A DNA stretch of 64,000 nucleotides from Atrina japonica (Eukaryota > Mollusca > Bivalvia > Pterioida > Pinnidae), in NCBI GenBank assembly GCA_030159075.1, contig BROG01000032.1, positions 740,001 to 804,000 of the forward strand, written 5' to 3'. Shown here piece after piece: positions 40,286 through 56,542 of this stretch; position 1 is the first letter of the stretch; each line of letters begins with the position of its first letter. Position numbers and translations under genes: made by a program. The notes beneath the pieces were generated by a model, which saw only the letters and a program-made list of their open reading frames with translations, had not been told where the DNA came from and searched no databases.

Positions 40286-40975
40286 AAGGAAAACAAAAGA
40301 TAGAGGTATGACGGGAAGAACTATCTATATAGTGAACTCCACTTACAACAATGACGTCAAAGGTAGAACTTTTAGATTAATACAATCTAACACCACTTCG
40401 AGTGCACATAATTTTGTTTGTCCATGAAAAGGCTTGCTGAGTCATGCACTAACAAAATTTTGTGCACGATAATTGATATTACGCCACCCTCCCTCCAAAT
40501 TTTGACTGTTTTTCTCCCACACTGAAACAGTAAAGAGGAGCGACAACACCCATCTGCAGACGACAACTTTCTAGCACTTCCAGAATGGGCTTATTTCACC
40601 CTGCAGTGTAAGATAACATTTTTCCTGACATCTAAATTCGCGAACAAATCAATCTCAAGCGAGAGAAAAAGGTCAAATATACTTAAACCAAAATTGTAAA
40701 ATTAGAGAATGTCTGCCATCTTTCAGTTTTATCGTATTTTCACTCTTTATTTAGCATGGTTTATACCAAAAAGTGCAAACATGGTACATGGGTACTAGAT
40801 TTTTTCATTGCCGTACGTATGATTTAAAAATAGTTTAAAGGTATAATATAGAATGAATAGCAGCCCTAGTCTTTTTATGTTGAAACGAATTTTTAATTTA
40901 TTTTAAACACATGTAGCTCAGTAACTGCGCTGTAATTGCATATATCTGTGATTTAAATAGGTTTGTTCCTTTTAC
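40286..40975. other. Spacer without recognised gene
   Basis: Nothing recognised on either strand. Confidence 0.35.
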
Positions 40976-41025
40976 CAAAGTCCGATGACCTCCGGTGTAA
41001 ACAGTATATGCTGTCATTGGTTACC
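40976..41025 (-). pseudogene. Possible decayed RNase T2 CAS I exon
   Basis: On the minus strand AG then GGTA...AATG at the start, and aggtcatcggactttg followed by gtaaaa at the end, parallel the CAS I exon of gene C (ends aggttcacggactttg then gtaaga). The reading frame has a stop and the length is 50 instead of 56. It lies between genes A and C. Confidence 0.3.
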
Positions 41026-41381
41026 CTTGTAAATCTTATGTTTGCTGAAAGTCAATTCAATGTGGTTGCGTAAGCTGTCTGTCAATATGTACGTCTGAGT
41101 AACAGACCGCGATTGAAAAAATCTTTTCCCGCTTTCCAAAATGAAGATTTCTGGGGAGCATATCCCGTATCCTTAGCTTTGTGTATTGTAATAATTCAAA
41201 ATGTACCGAGTACAAACCTTCATCATTCGGCATTTTTCTTGTGAATTCCCCTGTTTTTTGTAATTTATCAATATAACAATGTGATAGTTTGATACGATGA
41301 ACAGATTCTAATGTAGTAGATGAAATCTACAAAATTGTCTGCCAGGGTTGTAAAATATTTTTAAAAAATGTTCGGTAAATA

Positions 41382-42611
41382 CGGAAGCGTATTGGGGCCG
41401 CCTTAATTTTGTCGTTTTGCCTACTTTAAAGTTGGCTTTTCCAGCTTTTTTCTTAGAATTTTCAACTTTTTTCTTGGCTTTTCCAACTTTAGAATTTCCA
41501 TCTTTAAAGATGGCTTTTCCAACTTTTTTTCTTTTTGTCAAGATTGATTTAAATATGGCCTACATTTATAATCAGGCACCGTGAAAGTGTGTATTGAATA
41601 CATTTGAACACCTACAACATGGTTTTCAATTCTAAGATACCGTGTAAAATATCACGAAACGGTACAATTACTGATTAGCAATCAGGCGAGTATTCGCTAA
41701 AATGGTGGAGGTAAAAGGAAAATGATGATACATCTATATCGAAACTACCCTGAGAGGCTATGGTAGTGACTCATATTACCAGAAATTGTGCATATATTTG
41801 GTGAAATGTAGCACTGATACAAATAAATTAAACATTTGGAACATAATGAATTATTTAAAACCGTAGTTTATTAAATGGATGCATTTTAAGTTTCTTTTCG
41901 ATGATTCTTAAATTTTATATTGCTCAAAGCGTTATATAACTTCAGGGGTTGACATTTTTGGGTCAGCATTGCAAATTTTGTCAAGTCGGATTATTTATTT
42001 CCAGTACGTTACAAGACAGAGTATTTAATTTTAATCTTTTTAAGGAAAGATTTTTTCAGTTTCTTTGCCTTTGTGATGAAGATTGTAGTATAACGTAATG
42101 ACAGATCTAGACATGTTCAAAGGATTAACATAAATTTATACTAACTCGAAACTCAGTTACTGCACATTAGATTAATTAAAACGTATCTTTTAGTGGTTTT
42201 CTCAACAACCAGAAATGAAACTAAACCTCCAACTGCTAATATGTCAAATTGATTATACATCTCAAACGAAGATTATCTCAGCAAACATAATGCATATGAA
42301 ATAAATGTTAAGGAGTATTCTCCCCGGAATCTTTTTATTATGATTTTACAAGGCATAACAATGGGTTTTTTTTTTCGCTTGTAGACACTAAATTGTGGCA
42401 TCTTTATTCTTCAAAAATATTGCATTGTCATACTAATGAACTCTGAAAACAAAGAGAAATTCAGCAGACATAAGCTGAATACTCCATTGTTTCTTTATGT
42501 AATGCGCACAGATACATATTGTTTTTTGATAGGAATGCCTAAGATTTAACTCGTACAAAGTTGCCAAACGAGAAATAAAAAAAAAATTAAGTTGGCCTTA
42601 ATACGCTTCCG
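41382..42611. mobile_element. 1.23 kb TIR element with TA target duplication
   Basis: Left end CGGAAGCGTATTGGGGCCGC, right end the approximate inverse (ggccttaatacgcttccg), TA at 41380-41381 and 42612-42613. A Lys/Gly-rich minus-strand frame (41308-41541, KVGKA repeats) runs from the interior through the left terminus and is probably translated repeat. No transposase recognised. Confidence 0.7.
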
Positions 42612-42852
42612 TAGGTGAAACATACTCAGATCTCCTCGGGATTTGTCTCTTGTGTTTGACTCTATTCTATTGCTTTATGAGGTTAGTCTACAATACAGGC
42701 CAAACATTATATATTATGTGAATAGGCATAAATTTATTATTACAGTATTATTCTAATTCGCCCAGGAACCCTTGAAGCGTCTAAAAGGCGCCTTGCATGA
42801 TGTTATCATTTCATATGACGTCAGGACATCGTCAGAACGTCGTTTCAACGGT

Positions 42853-42858
<6 letters not shown>

Positions 42859-42892
<34 letters not shown>
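42859..42892. repeat. CT microsatellite
   Basis: (CT)n. 42893-43429 contains no supported gene; a minus-strand frame starting at 43215 has a signal-peptide-like start but no usable donor site. Confidence 0.9.
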
Positions 42893-42896
<4 letters not shown>

Positions 42897-43429
42897 TGTT
42901 TGTGTAATATTATATATGTATATATATGCGGGAAAGTGTGTGTGTGTGTGTGTTATGTAAAAGAACCAACCAATTCTAAACAATTAAACATTGCATTTAT
43001 ACTTGACTTATATCTTACTACAGATTTAAGCAATTACTTCCCTTTATGATAACACTGGAATAAGTCGTTGCAGTTACACGAAAGTTTACAAAACCTGTTT
43101 TTTTATTCAAAACACCAAAATGGGTGAAAGAGCACCCTCTTTTTATCCGTAGTGACATGAAACGATTAGTATAAAAAGAATAACAAAGAAACAAACACAA
43201 TAATACCAACGGCATTACAATATTAACTTGTATTTCAAGAATAAATTCTCAAATCAAAAAGGAGGTATAATACTAATGATAATATATTATACTATTTAGA
43301 AATATATATACAAAAATGAGTGAAAACGAATCAATACATTTACAACAGAAGTATTCTCTAATAAAAAAAATCCATATACTTAATTGAACATAACTGTATG
43401 AATATTCATTACAAGGGATGTCGGAAATG

Positions 43430-51256
<7,827 letters not shown>

Positions 51257-51504
51257 TTTGACACAGGTGCTAACAGATGTATACTCATTAAACACTTGTT
51301 TTACACTTAGTCGTGTTATCTACAGTTATATCTTTATACATCCTGAATAAGGAAGTTAAATCATGAACGAGGAAGATTTTATATTGTATGATGATGCATA
51401 TTTGTTCTATCCACTGAAAAATAGGAAACACGAAAATTTATAAAATGTACTTGTATTGACAAAATTATCTCTACAATTGTGCTACAATACATATTGTACA
51501 TATA

Positions 51505-51622
<118 letters not shown>

Positions 51623-52009
51623 AATCAATACAAAAAGTGAGAGAGACTTGATCTTCCTGGTGTAAGTTTACTCTTAAGGTAGGAGTACGGGATTTAACTG
51701 ATAATGGGTAACTGATTTGTAGTCGACTAGGGCGACATATATATCTACGAGATTTGAAAATTAAATTCTGTTTTCTTATATCTTGCATAACTTAAAATTT
51801 ATGTATTTTTATATACAGTTTATAATTTTCCATTTCATGTGATCTATTGTTCGAATAGGCATAAAGTCATATTTCAGATCAACGAAACGAACCGTCAAGT
51901 GTAGAGTCATAATACTATATACCTGGATATTTTCACTCACGTCTAATTTTCGTCGTTTTCACTCTTAGAAGAAGAGGTGATTATTATAACATTTTCAAGC
52001 TTAATTAAT

Positions 52010-52340
52010 AAATCAAGAGGTGGGATCAGGTGCAGTGGAGGAGTAAGCATCCCCTGTCGACCGGTCACACCCGCCGTGAGTCCACAGTCAAATCAAAATG
52101 AGATACGTGAGGAACAAATCTTCGTCACAATTGTTACAGACGTCTCTACAACCGCCACCGAAAGGATAATTCAACATTTCACGTAGTGAAACAGATTAAT
52201 CATAAACAAGACAATTATACCAACCGTAAACTTTGCGGAACGTTGATATCAAACGCAGTTTTCGATATCCCTGTGTCAATAATATGTCAGTGAGTAATTT
52301 ACCTCTGTATATAAAATGTTTATATGTTGAACTCGGCCTG
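52010..52340 (-). pseudogene. Penelope-type reverse transcriptase copy 4, cut by the Polinton
   Basis: The minus strand gives the C-terminal region of the retroelement protein (RGKLLTD, TQGYRK) and its 3' segment (inverse of cctgtcgaccggtcacaccc). Homology to the other copies continues to cggcctg at 52340 and then stops where the Polinton begins. The missing half should lie beyond the right end of the Polinton. Confidence 0.65.
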
Positions 52341-52350
52341 AGTAGTTATA

Positions 52351-52473
52351 GGCAGCTCTCCGACGCGCCATTTGAATTTTGCCGCCAGGGGGCGCTTTTT
52401 AACGGTTTTTGATGACGTCATCAGAATGCTGGCTTCTGATTGGTCAATTCAAATGGCGCGCCGGAGAGCCGCC
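52351..52473. repeat. Terminal palindrome (28 bp arms, 67 bp loop)
   Basis: 52351-52378 (ggcagctctccgacgcgcca...) and 52446-52473 are inverted with 26 of 28 matches. Located 10 bp inside the Polinton terminus. It could form a cruciform or act in end recognition. Confidence 0.8.
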
Positions 52474-52644
52474 TGTGACGTCACAACCGGAAGTGCGTCA
52501 TACCGGAAGTGGAGGTCATACCGGAAGTGCGTCATACCGGAAGTGAGGTCATGTTGTCATGGCAATAAGGAGAAAGAGCCAATCGTTGAGCTTGGAGGCG
52601 TGTCTATGACCGGAAGTGGAAGGTTGCGGGGGCGGCCATCTTGG
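52413..52644. promoter_or_regulatory. Compact enhancer-promoter: CRE, ETS, YY1, CCAAT sites
   Basis: Two full CREs TGACGTCA (52413-52420, 52476-52483). Five ETS sites CCGGAAGT at 52487, 52503, 52521, 52537 and 52610; the first four are spaced 16, 18 and 16 bp with GCGTCATA or GAGGTCATA between them. One YY1-type GGCGGCCATCTTGG (52631). Inverted and direct CCAAT at about 52439, 52579 and 52650. Density is far above the surrounding AT-rich DNA. Direction is not certain; both pairs of left-end genes lie to the right. Confidence 0.6.
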
Positions 52645-52744
52645 TTAAGGAGCCAATGAGAGCCTTCGTTACAAGAGGTTGGGGTCACGAGAGGTCGCGA
52701 GAGGTCACGTGAGTTCCCGAGAAGTCAACGGGAAGAGAGAGAAG

Positions 52745-52865
52745 TTGGGTTTTTCCAGTTTTGAGCTGAGAGTGAATCTATTTTTAGAACCGAAACTTTG
52801 GGGTTTTTCCAGTTTTGAGCTGAGAGTGAATCTATTTTTAGAACCGAAACTTTGGGTTTTTCCAG
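52745..52865. repeat. Two tandem copies of a 57 bp unit with CTATTTTTAG
   Basis: Unit gggtttttccagttttgagc...gaatctatttttagaaccga, twice. The CTATTTTTAG core also precedes the BIR and zinc-knuckle genes (inverse strand). Confidence 0.85.
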
Positions 52866-53024
52866 GTTTGTGAAACTAGCAGTTGGTGGCGCTACCGTCG
52901 GTGAAACTAGTAGTTGGTGGCGCCACTGTCGTTGAGAGTTGTGTATCATGCGCATGCGCGAGAAGCGATAGGCCGAGCTCGATTCAAGCTTGAACTAAGA
53001 CTTGTACTAAGGCTTGTAGAGTGA

Positions 53025-53335
53025 CGAGTATGTACAAAGGGAGATCACTCTGTATAGACTTTACAGGTGAAACAAAGGGAGATTACTCTGTATAGCTTGT
53101 ATGAGTAGGACTAAAGGGAGATCACTCTGTATAGACTGTATAGGTGAAACAAAGGGAGATTACTCTGTATAGACTCTATAGGTGGAACAAAGGGAGATTA
53201 CTCTGTATAGAGACTGTAGAGATGGGGCAAAGGGAGATCACTCTGTATAGACTGTGTAGGCGAAACAAAGGGAGATTACTCTGTATAGACTATAGGGTGG
53301 AACAAAAGGGATGATGACTCTTTATGGGCTGTAGG
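53025..53335. repeat. Minisatellite with gggagatcactctgtataga
   Basis: About seven units of 38-48 bp, aacaaagggagattactctg plus tatagac. 53336-53620 continues with shorter caaagtttg/aagtgatcaagtg repeats and one more YY1-like gccatcttgg (53398). Confidence 0.85.
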
Positions 53336-53630
53336 CATTAAACCAAAGGGGTGGGTGGGTAGTGAAATAGAAAGTATAGGAAGGGTAGCCATCTTGGGTA
53401 TGGAATCATGGGACTGACTAATCTCACGGCAGGATAGAAAACTATAGAACATGAAAGTGTGTAACGTACTCAAAGTTTGCAAAAGTGATCAAGTGTTTGT
53501 GTCGTTCTCAAAGTTTGTCAAAGTGATCAAGTGTGTACCGTTCTCATGTTTCAAAGTTTGCAACGTGTGCAACGTTCTAAGTTATGAAGTCTCAAAGTGA
53601 CAAAGTGACACAAGTAGTAAAGTGTAAAGT

Positions 53631-53828
53631 ATGAAGTTGTTCACTTACATCGTTTCAACAAGTATCAAAGTTCAGATAGTGAAAATAGTATCTGTATTAT
53701 TTTATATTATTTCTTGTACTACTGTATATAAAATAAAAAAAATTAAACACTCACCCAGAGAGAGTTTTTCTGACGATGTTGACTCTTCGAGCTTCGGCTG
53801 CCAAATGAGCTATCAGAGGTCTAACTGA
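53631..53828 (+). CDS. Possible small membrane protein
   Basis: 65 aa frame with a hydrophobic segment at about residues 14-34 (VQIVKIVSVLFYIIS) and a charged tail. ATG start. A TATAAAATA sequence at 53711 lies inside the frame, which argues that this stretch may be promoter DNA for rightward transcription rather than coding. No homology recognised. Confidence 0.25.
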   Translation: MKLFTYIVSTSIKVQIVKIVSVLFYIISCTTVYKIKKIKHSPRESFSDDVDSSSFGCQMSYQRSN

Positions 53829-53990
53829 ACTTATTCTCAAGTTTTTTATGTTACTATTTTTAGAATTGCCTCGTTTTGAATTTCTATCTCATAAAATTTG
53901 TTCAATCAAGTACAAGAAATAAATTACTTACTATAGACTAGACTTACCGCTACAGTATAACACAACACAAAAACTGCATAGTTTCAGTTA

Positions 53991-54031
53991 AGGTTTCTTT
54001 TCGTGTAAGTTAGGTGGCCCTTAAAAGGGCC
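53991..54031 (-). terminator. Histone-type 3' stem-loop and purine-rich element, gene a
   Basis: Minus strand: stem-loop GGCCCTTTTAAGGGCC at 54031-54016, preceded by CAAC and followed by ACC, then cgaaaagaaacct at 54003-53991. It fits the histone mRNA consensus GGYYCTTHTNARRRCCAC with a U7-target-like block about 12 nt downstream. It starts 26 nt after the stop at 54058. Confidence 0.85.
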
Positions 54032-54057
54032 GTTGGTATAATGGGTTGTTAAACCCC

Positions 54058-54292
54058 TTATAGGCAGCAGCAACAGCAGGCCCGGCAGCACACCATTTTT
54101 TCTCGTTCTCTTGCTGCTGCACGGGCCGCAGCAGCTTTACAAAATCTTTCCATTCCGGCTTTCTGGCGTTCAAAATATTCCCACTCGTCGCTGGGTGTCT
54201 TCAGGGTCTTCAGTACATAATCAGGCTTACTTGCCCAAAAGAGAGTGGTATCAATCGCAAGTTCTGAACTTTGCTTAGTTGGGCTGTGCCAT
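54058..54292 (-). pseudogene. Small left-end gene a (Cys-rich tail), probably frameshifted
   Basis: TATA box TATAAAAAG at 54351-54343 and CCAAT boxes at 54408 and 54441 precede an ATG at 54292-54290 with good context. That frame stops after five codons, while the adjacent frame is open to the TAA at 54058, so one indel is inferred. The long frame ends in an Ala/Arg-rich segment and a CCRACCCCCL tail, perhaps a lipid or metal anchor. The apparent 151 aa ORF reaching 54513 begins with TTG and overlaps the promoter, so it was not used. A histone-type stem-loop follows the stop. Function unknown. Confidence 0.5.
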
Positions 54293-54342
54293 CTTTGGTT
54301 TTGTCTTCTGGAAGGAAGCGCAGTGAAATGAGACGCGCACGG

Positions 54343-54506
54343 CTTTTTATATGAGCAGTATAGTGCACGCGACGTACTCCGTCTCGTCAACTTTGACCTC
54401 TTTGATGATTGGCCTATGTATCTTTGGCAACGTGATTCCACCAATGAAAACGTCAAGAGTGATAGACGCCTAGGAGAAATCAGTCTAAGAGTGATAAAAA
54501 TAAAAA
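54343..54506. promoter_or_regulatory. Bidirectional promoter between genes a and b
   Basis: Leftward: TATA 54351-54343, CCAAT boxes (ATTGG 54408-54412, CCAAT 54441-54445). Rightward: gataaaaataaaaa at 54492-54505 is the only TATA-like sequence. Confidence 0.5.
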
Positions 54507-54776
54507 ATGTCAAACATGGCGTATACTATGGAGTACACTATGGAACAAGAAATCGAACCTGTTCTAATCGAGCCTGTATATGATACTAGGCAGATTATTC
54601 GTGATACTAAAGATAAGTTACGAAAGATTGATCTGAACTTTCATCGGGGAAAAGAAGATGTTCGCCTGAGACGAATTGTACTTCTCAATTCTGTTTTACG
54701 GTTTGGTAGAGAAGAGAGAAAACGTAAGCAGATGGATGAGAAGTGTTTGCCGTTTAAAAAGAGATTCTGTACATGA
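54507..54776 (+). CDS. Small left-end gene b, basic protein with SERTA-like segment
   Basis: 89 aa from the first ATG; four in-frame ATGs (54507, 54516, 54528, 54540). The TATA-like stretch just upstream may favour the last. Residues 37-67 (HRGKEDVRLRRIVLLNSVLR within) resemble the SERTA motif of cell-cycle co-regulators (basic, LRR.VLL.N.LR pattern); this is a visual match only. The C-terminus is a likely nuclear signal, KRKQ...LPFKKRF. A slightly degenerate histone-type stem-loop follows the stop by 27 nt. Gene c ends in a similar LPLKKRR tail. It could be an early regulatory protein. Confidence 0.6.
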   Translation: MSNMAYTMEYTMEQEIEPVLIEPVYDTRQIIRDTKDKLRKIDLNFHRGKEDVRLRRIVLLNSVLRFGREERKRKQMDEKCLPFKKRFCT

Positions 54777-54803
54777 ATCATGGCAGATATGCCAAAAAAC
54801 AAC

Positions 54804-54843
54804 GGTCTTTTCAGGACCACTTATATCTTACGAGAAGAAACCT
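54804..54843 (+). terminator. Histone-type 3' stem-loop and purine-rich element, gene b
   Basis: GGTCTTTTCAGGACC (54804-54818), one nucleotide shorter than consensus, flanked by CAAC and AC, then acgagaagaaacctt at 54830-54844. AATAAA occurs further on (about 54867 and 54922) as a possible backup. Confidence 0.7.
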
Positions 54844-55022
54844 TAAACTGAATGTGCAGTGTATATAATAAAATGAGTTATAGGGTTTATGAGACAAGAA
54901 TATGAGTTATAGGGTTTATGACACAATAAAATGAGTAATAGGTCTATGTTTTATAGAGTAGTAGTAGTAGTAGATGTAGCATATCTCAATACAGTTTAGA
55001 TTACTTTTCTAATGAGTTGGGT

Positions 55023-55038
55023 GGCCCTGAAAAGGGCC
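55023..55038 (-). terminator. Histone-type 3' stem-loop, gene c
   Basis: Minus strand GGCCCTTTTCAGGGCC preceded by TAAC and followed by ACCCA, 13 nt after the TAG at 55052. The purine-rich block is weaker here (attagaaaag). Confidence 0.85.
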
Positions 55039-55051
55039 GTTAGTTAGGTTA

Positions 55052-55412
55052 CTAATATTGATAGTAACATCTTCTCTTTTTCAGAGGTAAACGGCGTTCT
55101 GCTTCCAGTAGATCATCTGTCTTTCTCTTGATCGTCATGATGATCGGTATTTGTTGTTGACGAAAACTAGCTCTAATCTGTTTTCTAGTAGAAACATACT
55201 GAGCTGTCAAATACTCTAAGCCCTGTCGGTACTGCCTATCGAAATCATCTCCTGACTTTCTGCGAGGTTTGCTGATGTTTCAGTTGCCTCCATCTCAGAT
55301 TCAGTTTTGTCAGTAGACTCTGATAGTAACGATTACACTTCATGGTACGCCACTTGGTCTTCTGTTGTAACAGAATAATTTTGTAAATAGCTTCTGTATA
55401 GATACTCTCCAT
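55052..55412 (-). pseudogene. Small left-end gene c, frameshifted
   Basis: ATG at 55412 opens a frame (MESIYTEAIYKIILLQ...) that ends after 55 codons. A different frame then runs open to a TAG at 55052 and ends LPLKKRRCYYQY, close to gene b's LPFKKRFCT. The 361 nt span is not a multiple of three, so at least one indel is inferred. Basic and Gln-rich; no family recognised. Confidence 0.5.
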
Positions 55413-55490
55413 TTTGGTTTTTGGTTTTTCACTAAGCGATGTTCAACAAGAAGGAGAAGAAGAAACGCTCACGCGACGTGTGACGTCACA

Positions 55491-55498
55491 CCCTGCCG
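55491..55498. promoter_or_regulatory. CRE in the divergent promoter of genes c and d
   Basis: TGACGTCA within gtgtgacgtcacacc, 35 nt before the gene d ATG and 80 nt before gene c. It is the same octamer found twice in the terminal enhancer. Confidence 0.6.
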
Positions 55499-55532
55499 AG
55501 TATGTCTCAGAGTCTATAGTCATTGTTTGATC

Positions 55533-55739
55533 ATGGCTGACTGTGTAGTAACCATGTGGGGCGAAGTACAAGACAAAGAAGAATGGCTGATATGTGCCGA
55601 TACAGTGGGAAGAAAGGTGGGCTGGTTATCGAATATCGACGAATGGATTGAGCTCGTGAAGCTTGAAAAAAGAAAAAGAGAAAGACGGCAGAGAGAAAAC
55701 GGACAAAATGCTTTTTATGCCATGGCCTATAAAGCCTAA
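55533..55739 (+). CDS. Small left-end gene d, 68 aa
   Basis: ATG with good context (gatcATGGct); an upstream in-frame TTG was discounted. Tryptophan-rich first half with LICAD at residues 19-23, reminiscent of but not equal to the LxCxE Rb-binding motif. Lys/Arg-rich helix at 44-56 (KLEKRKRERRQRE). No homologue recognised. A perfect histone-type stem-loop starts 9 nt after the stop. Confidence 0.6.
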   Translation: MADCVVTMWGEVQDKEEWLICADTVGRKVGWLSNIDEWIELVKLEKRKRERRQRENGQNAFYAMAYKA

Positions 55740-55748
55740 AACACAAAC

Positions 55749-55789
55749 GGCCCTTTTCAGGGCCACCTAACTTTTACGAAAAGAAACCT
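55749..55789 (+). terminator. Histone-type 3' stem-loop and purine-rich element, gene d
   Basis: GGCCCTTTTCAGGGCC (55749-55764), AAAC before, ACC after, then acgaaaagaaacct from 55776. The best of the four: it satisfies every position of the metazoan histone stem-loop consensus as I know it. Confidence 0.88.
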
Positions 55790-55799
55790 ATGACTGATT

Positions 55800-56540
55800 A
55801 GAGCAGTTTTAAAACACAGATCCTTTGTATACCCTTATTCTGTATCTCTTTCTCTGTATCTCACTCTAAGTGTTACACTTTTACTCTTGATCTCCTTCTG
55901 CTCATAGTTTTGTTTTTACATTAGATCACTCCTTTATGTCTACCTTGTAGATACTAGAGCAGGACTCTTAAGTGTACTCTTAGTGTACACCTTATACCCA
56001 GTAGGTTTAAACTCTAAGTGTACTCTAAACGTATACACCTTTTAGTCATAAAATACACAAACACCAGATTCAATTTTAATAAGTTTAATGCCCCGCTAAA
56101 AACTTTTTAGATAGTCGACAGAGGATTAGGGCCGTCCCTCTGTGACTATGTACAATACATAAGCATGAACTATGAGAACATTAACTATCAGAACATTAAT
56201 TATGAGAATACTGATTCACTTTCTGTGACTATGTACAAAACATAAAGCATGAACTATGAGAACATTAACTATGAGAACATTAACTTTGAGAACACTGATT
56301 CACTTTCTGTGACTATGTACAATACATAAGCATGAACTATGAGAACATTAACTTTGAAAACATTAACTTCATGTTAAAACGTTCATCACAAAAACTTTGA
56401 GTCACTTTGTCTCACTACTACGGTTGATCTTGCCCATACAGCACGGAGCAAAAGAACGTTAGCTTTTGTCCTAGATCGGTCGGTTCGGATTCCTTGACGT
56501 TGTGACACTAAACGTATTTACATGTTAACAGTACTAAAAC
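55800..56540. repeat. Intergenic region with minisatellite
   Basis: 56140-56370 contains three copies of a unit with gactatgtacaatacataag, and within it gaacattaactatga repeats. A 7 bp-stem hairpin (acagagg...cctctgt) is at about 56118-56143. No ORF. Confidence 0.7.
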
Positions 56541-56542
56541 AA

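Noticed and set aside
43018..43215. Minus-strand frame with a hydrophobic start, considered as signal exon of RNase T2 gene C
   Set aside because: No good donor in the required phase 2, and it lies 6.5 kb from the next exon.
54058..54513. Full 151 aa minus-strand ORF as a gene
   Set aside because: It begins with TTG and overlaps CCAAT/TATA elements; a shorter, frameshifted gene starting at 54292 fits better.
55587..55601. LICAD in gene d as an Rb-binding LxCxE motif
   Set aside because: The last position is Asp, and five-residue matches are common; mentioned only as a hint.
54016..55764. The four small left-end genes as diverged core histones
   Set aside because: No histone-fold or tail motif is visible; only the 3' ends and paired layout are histone-like.
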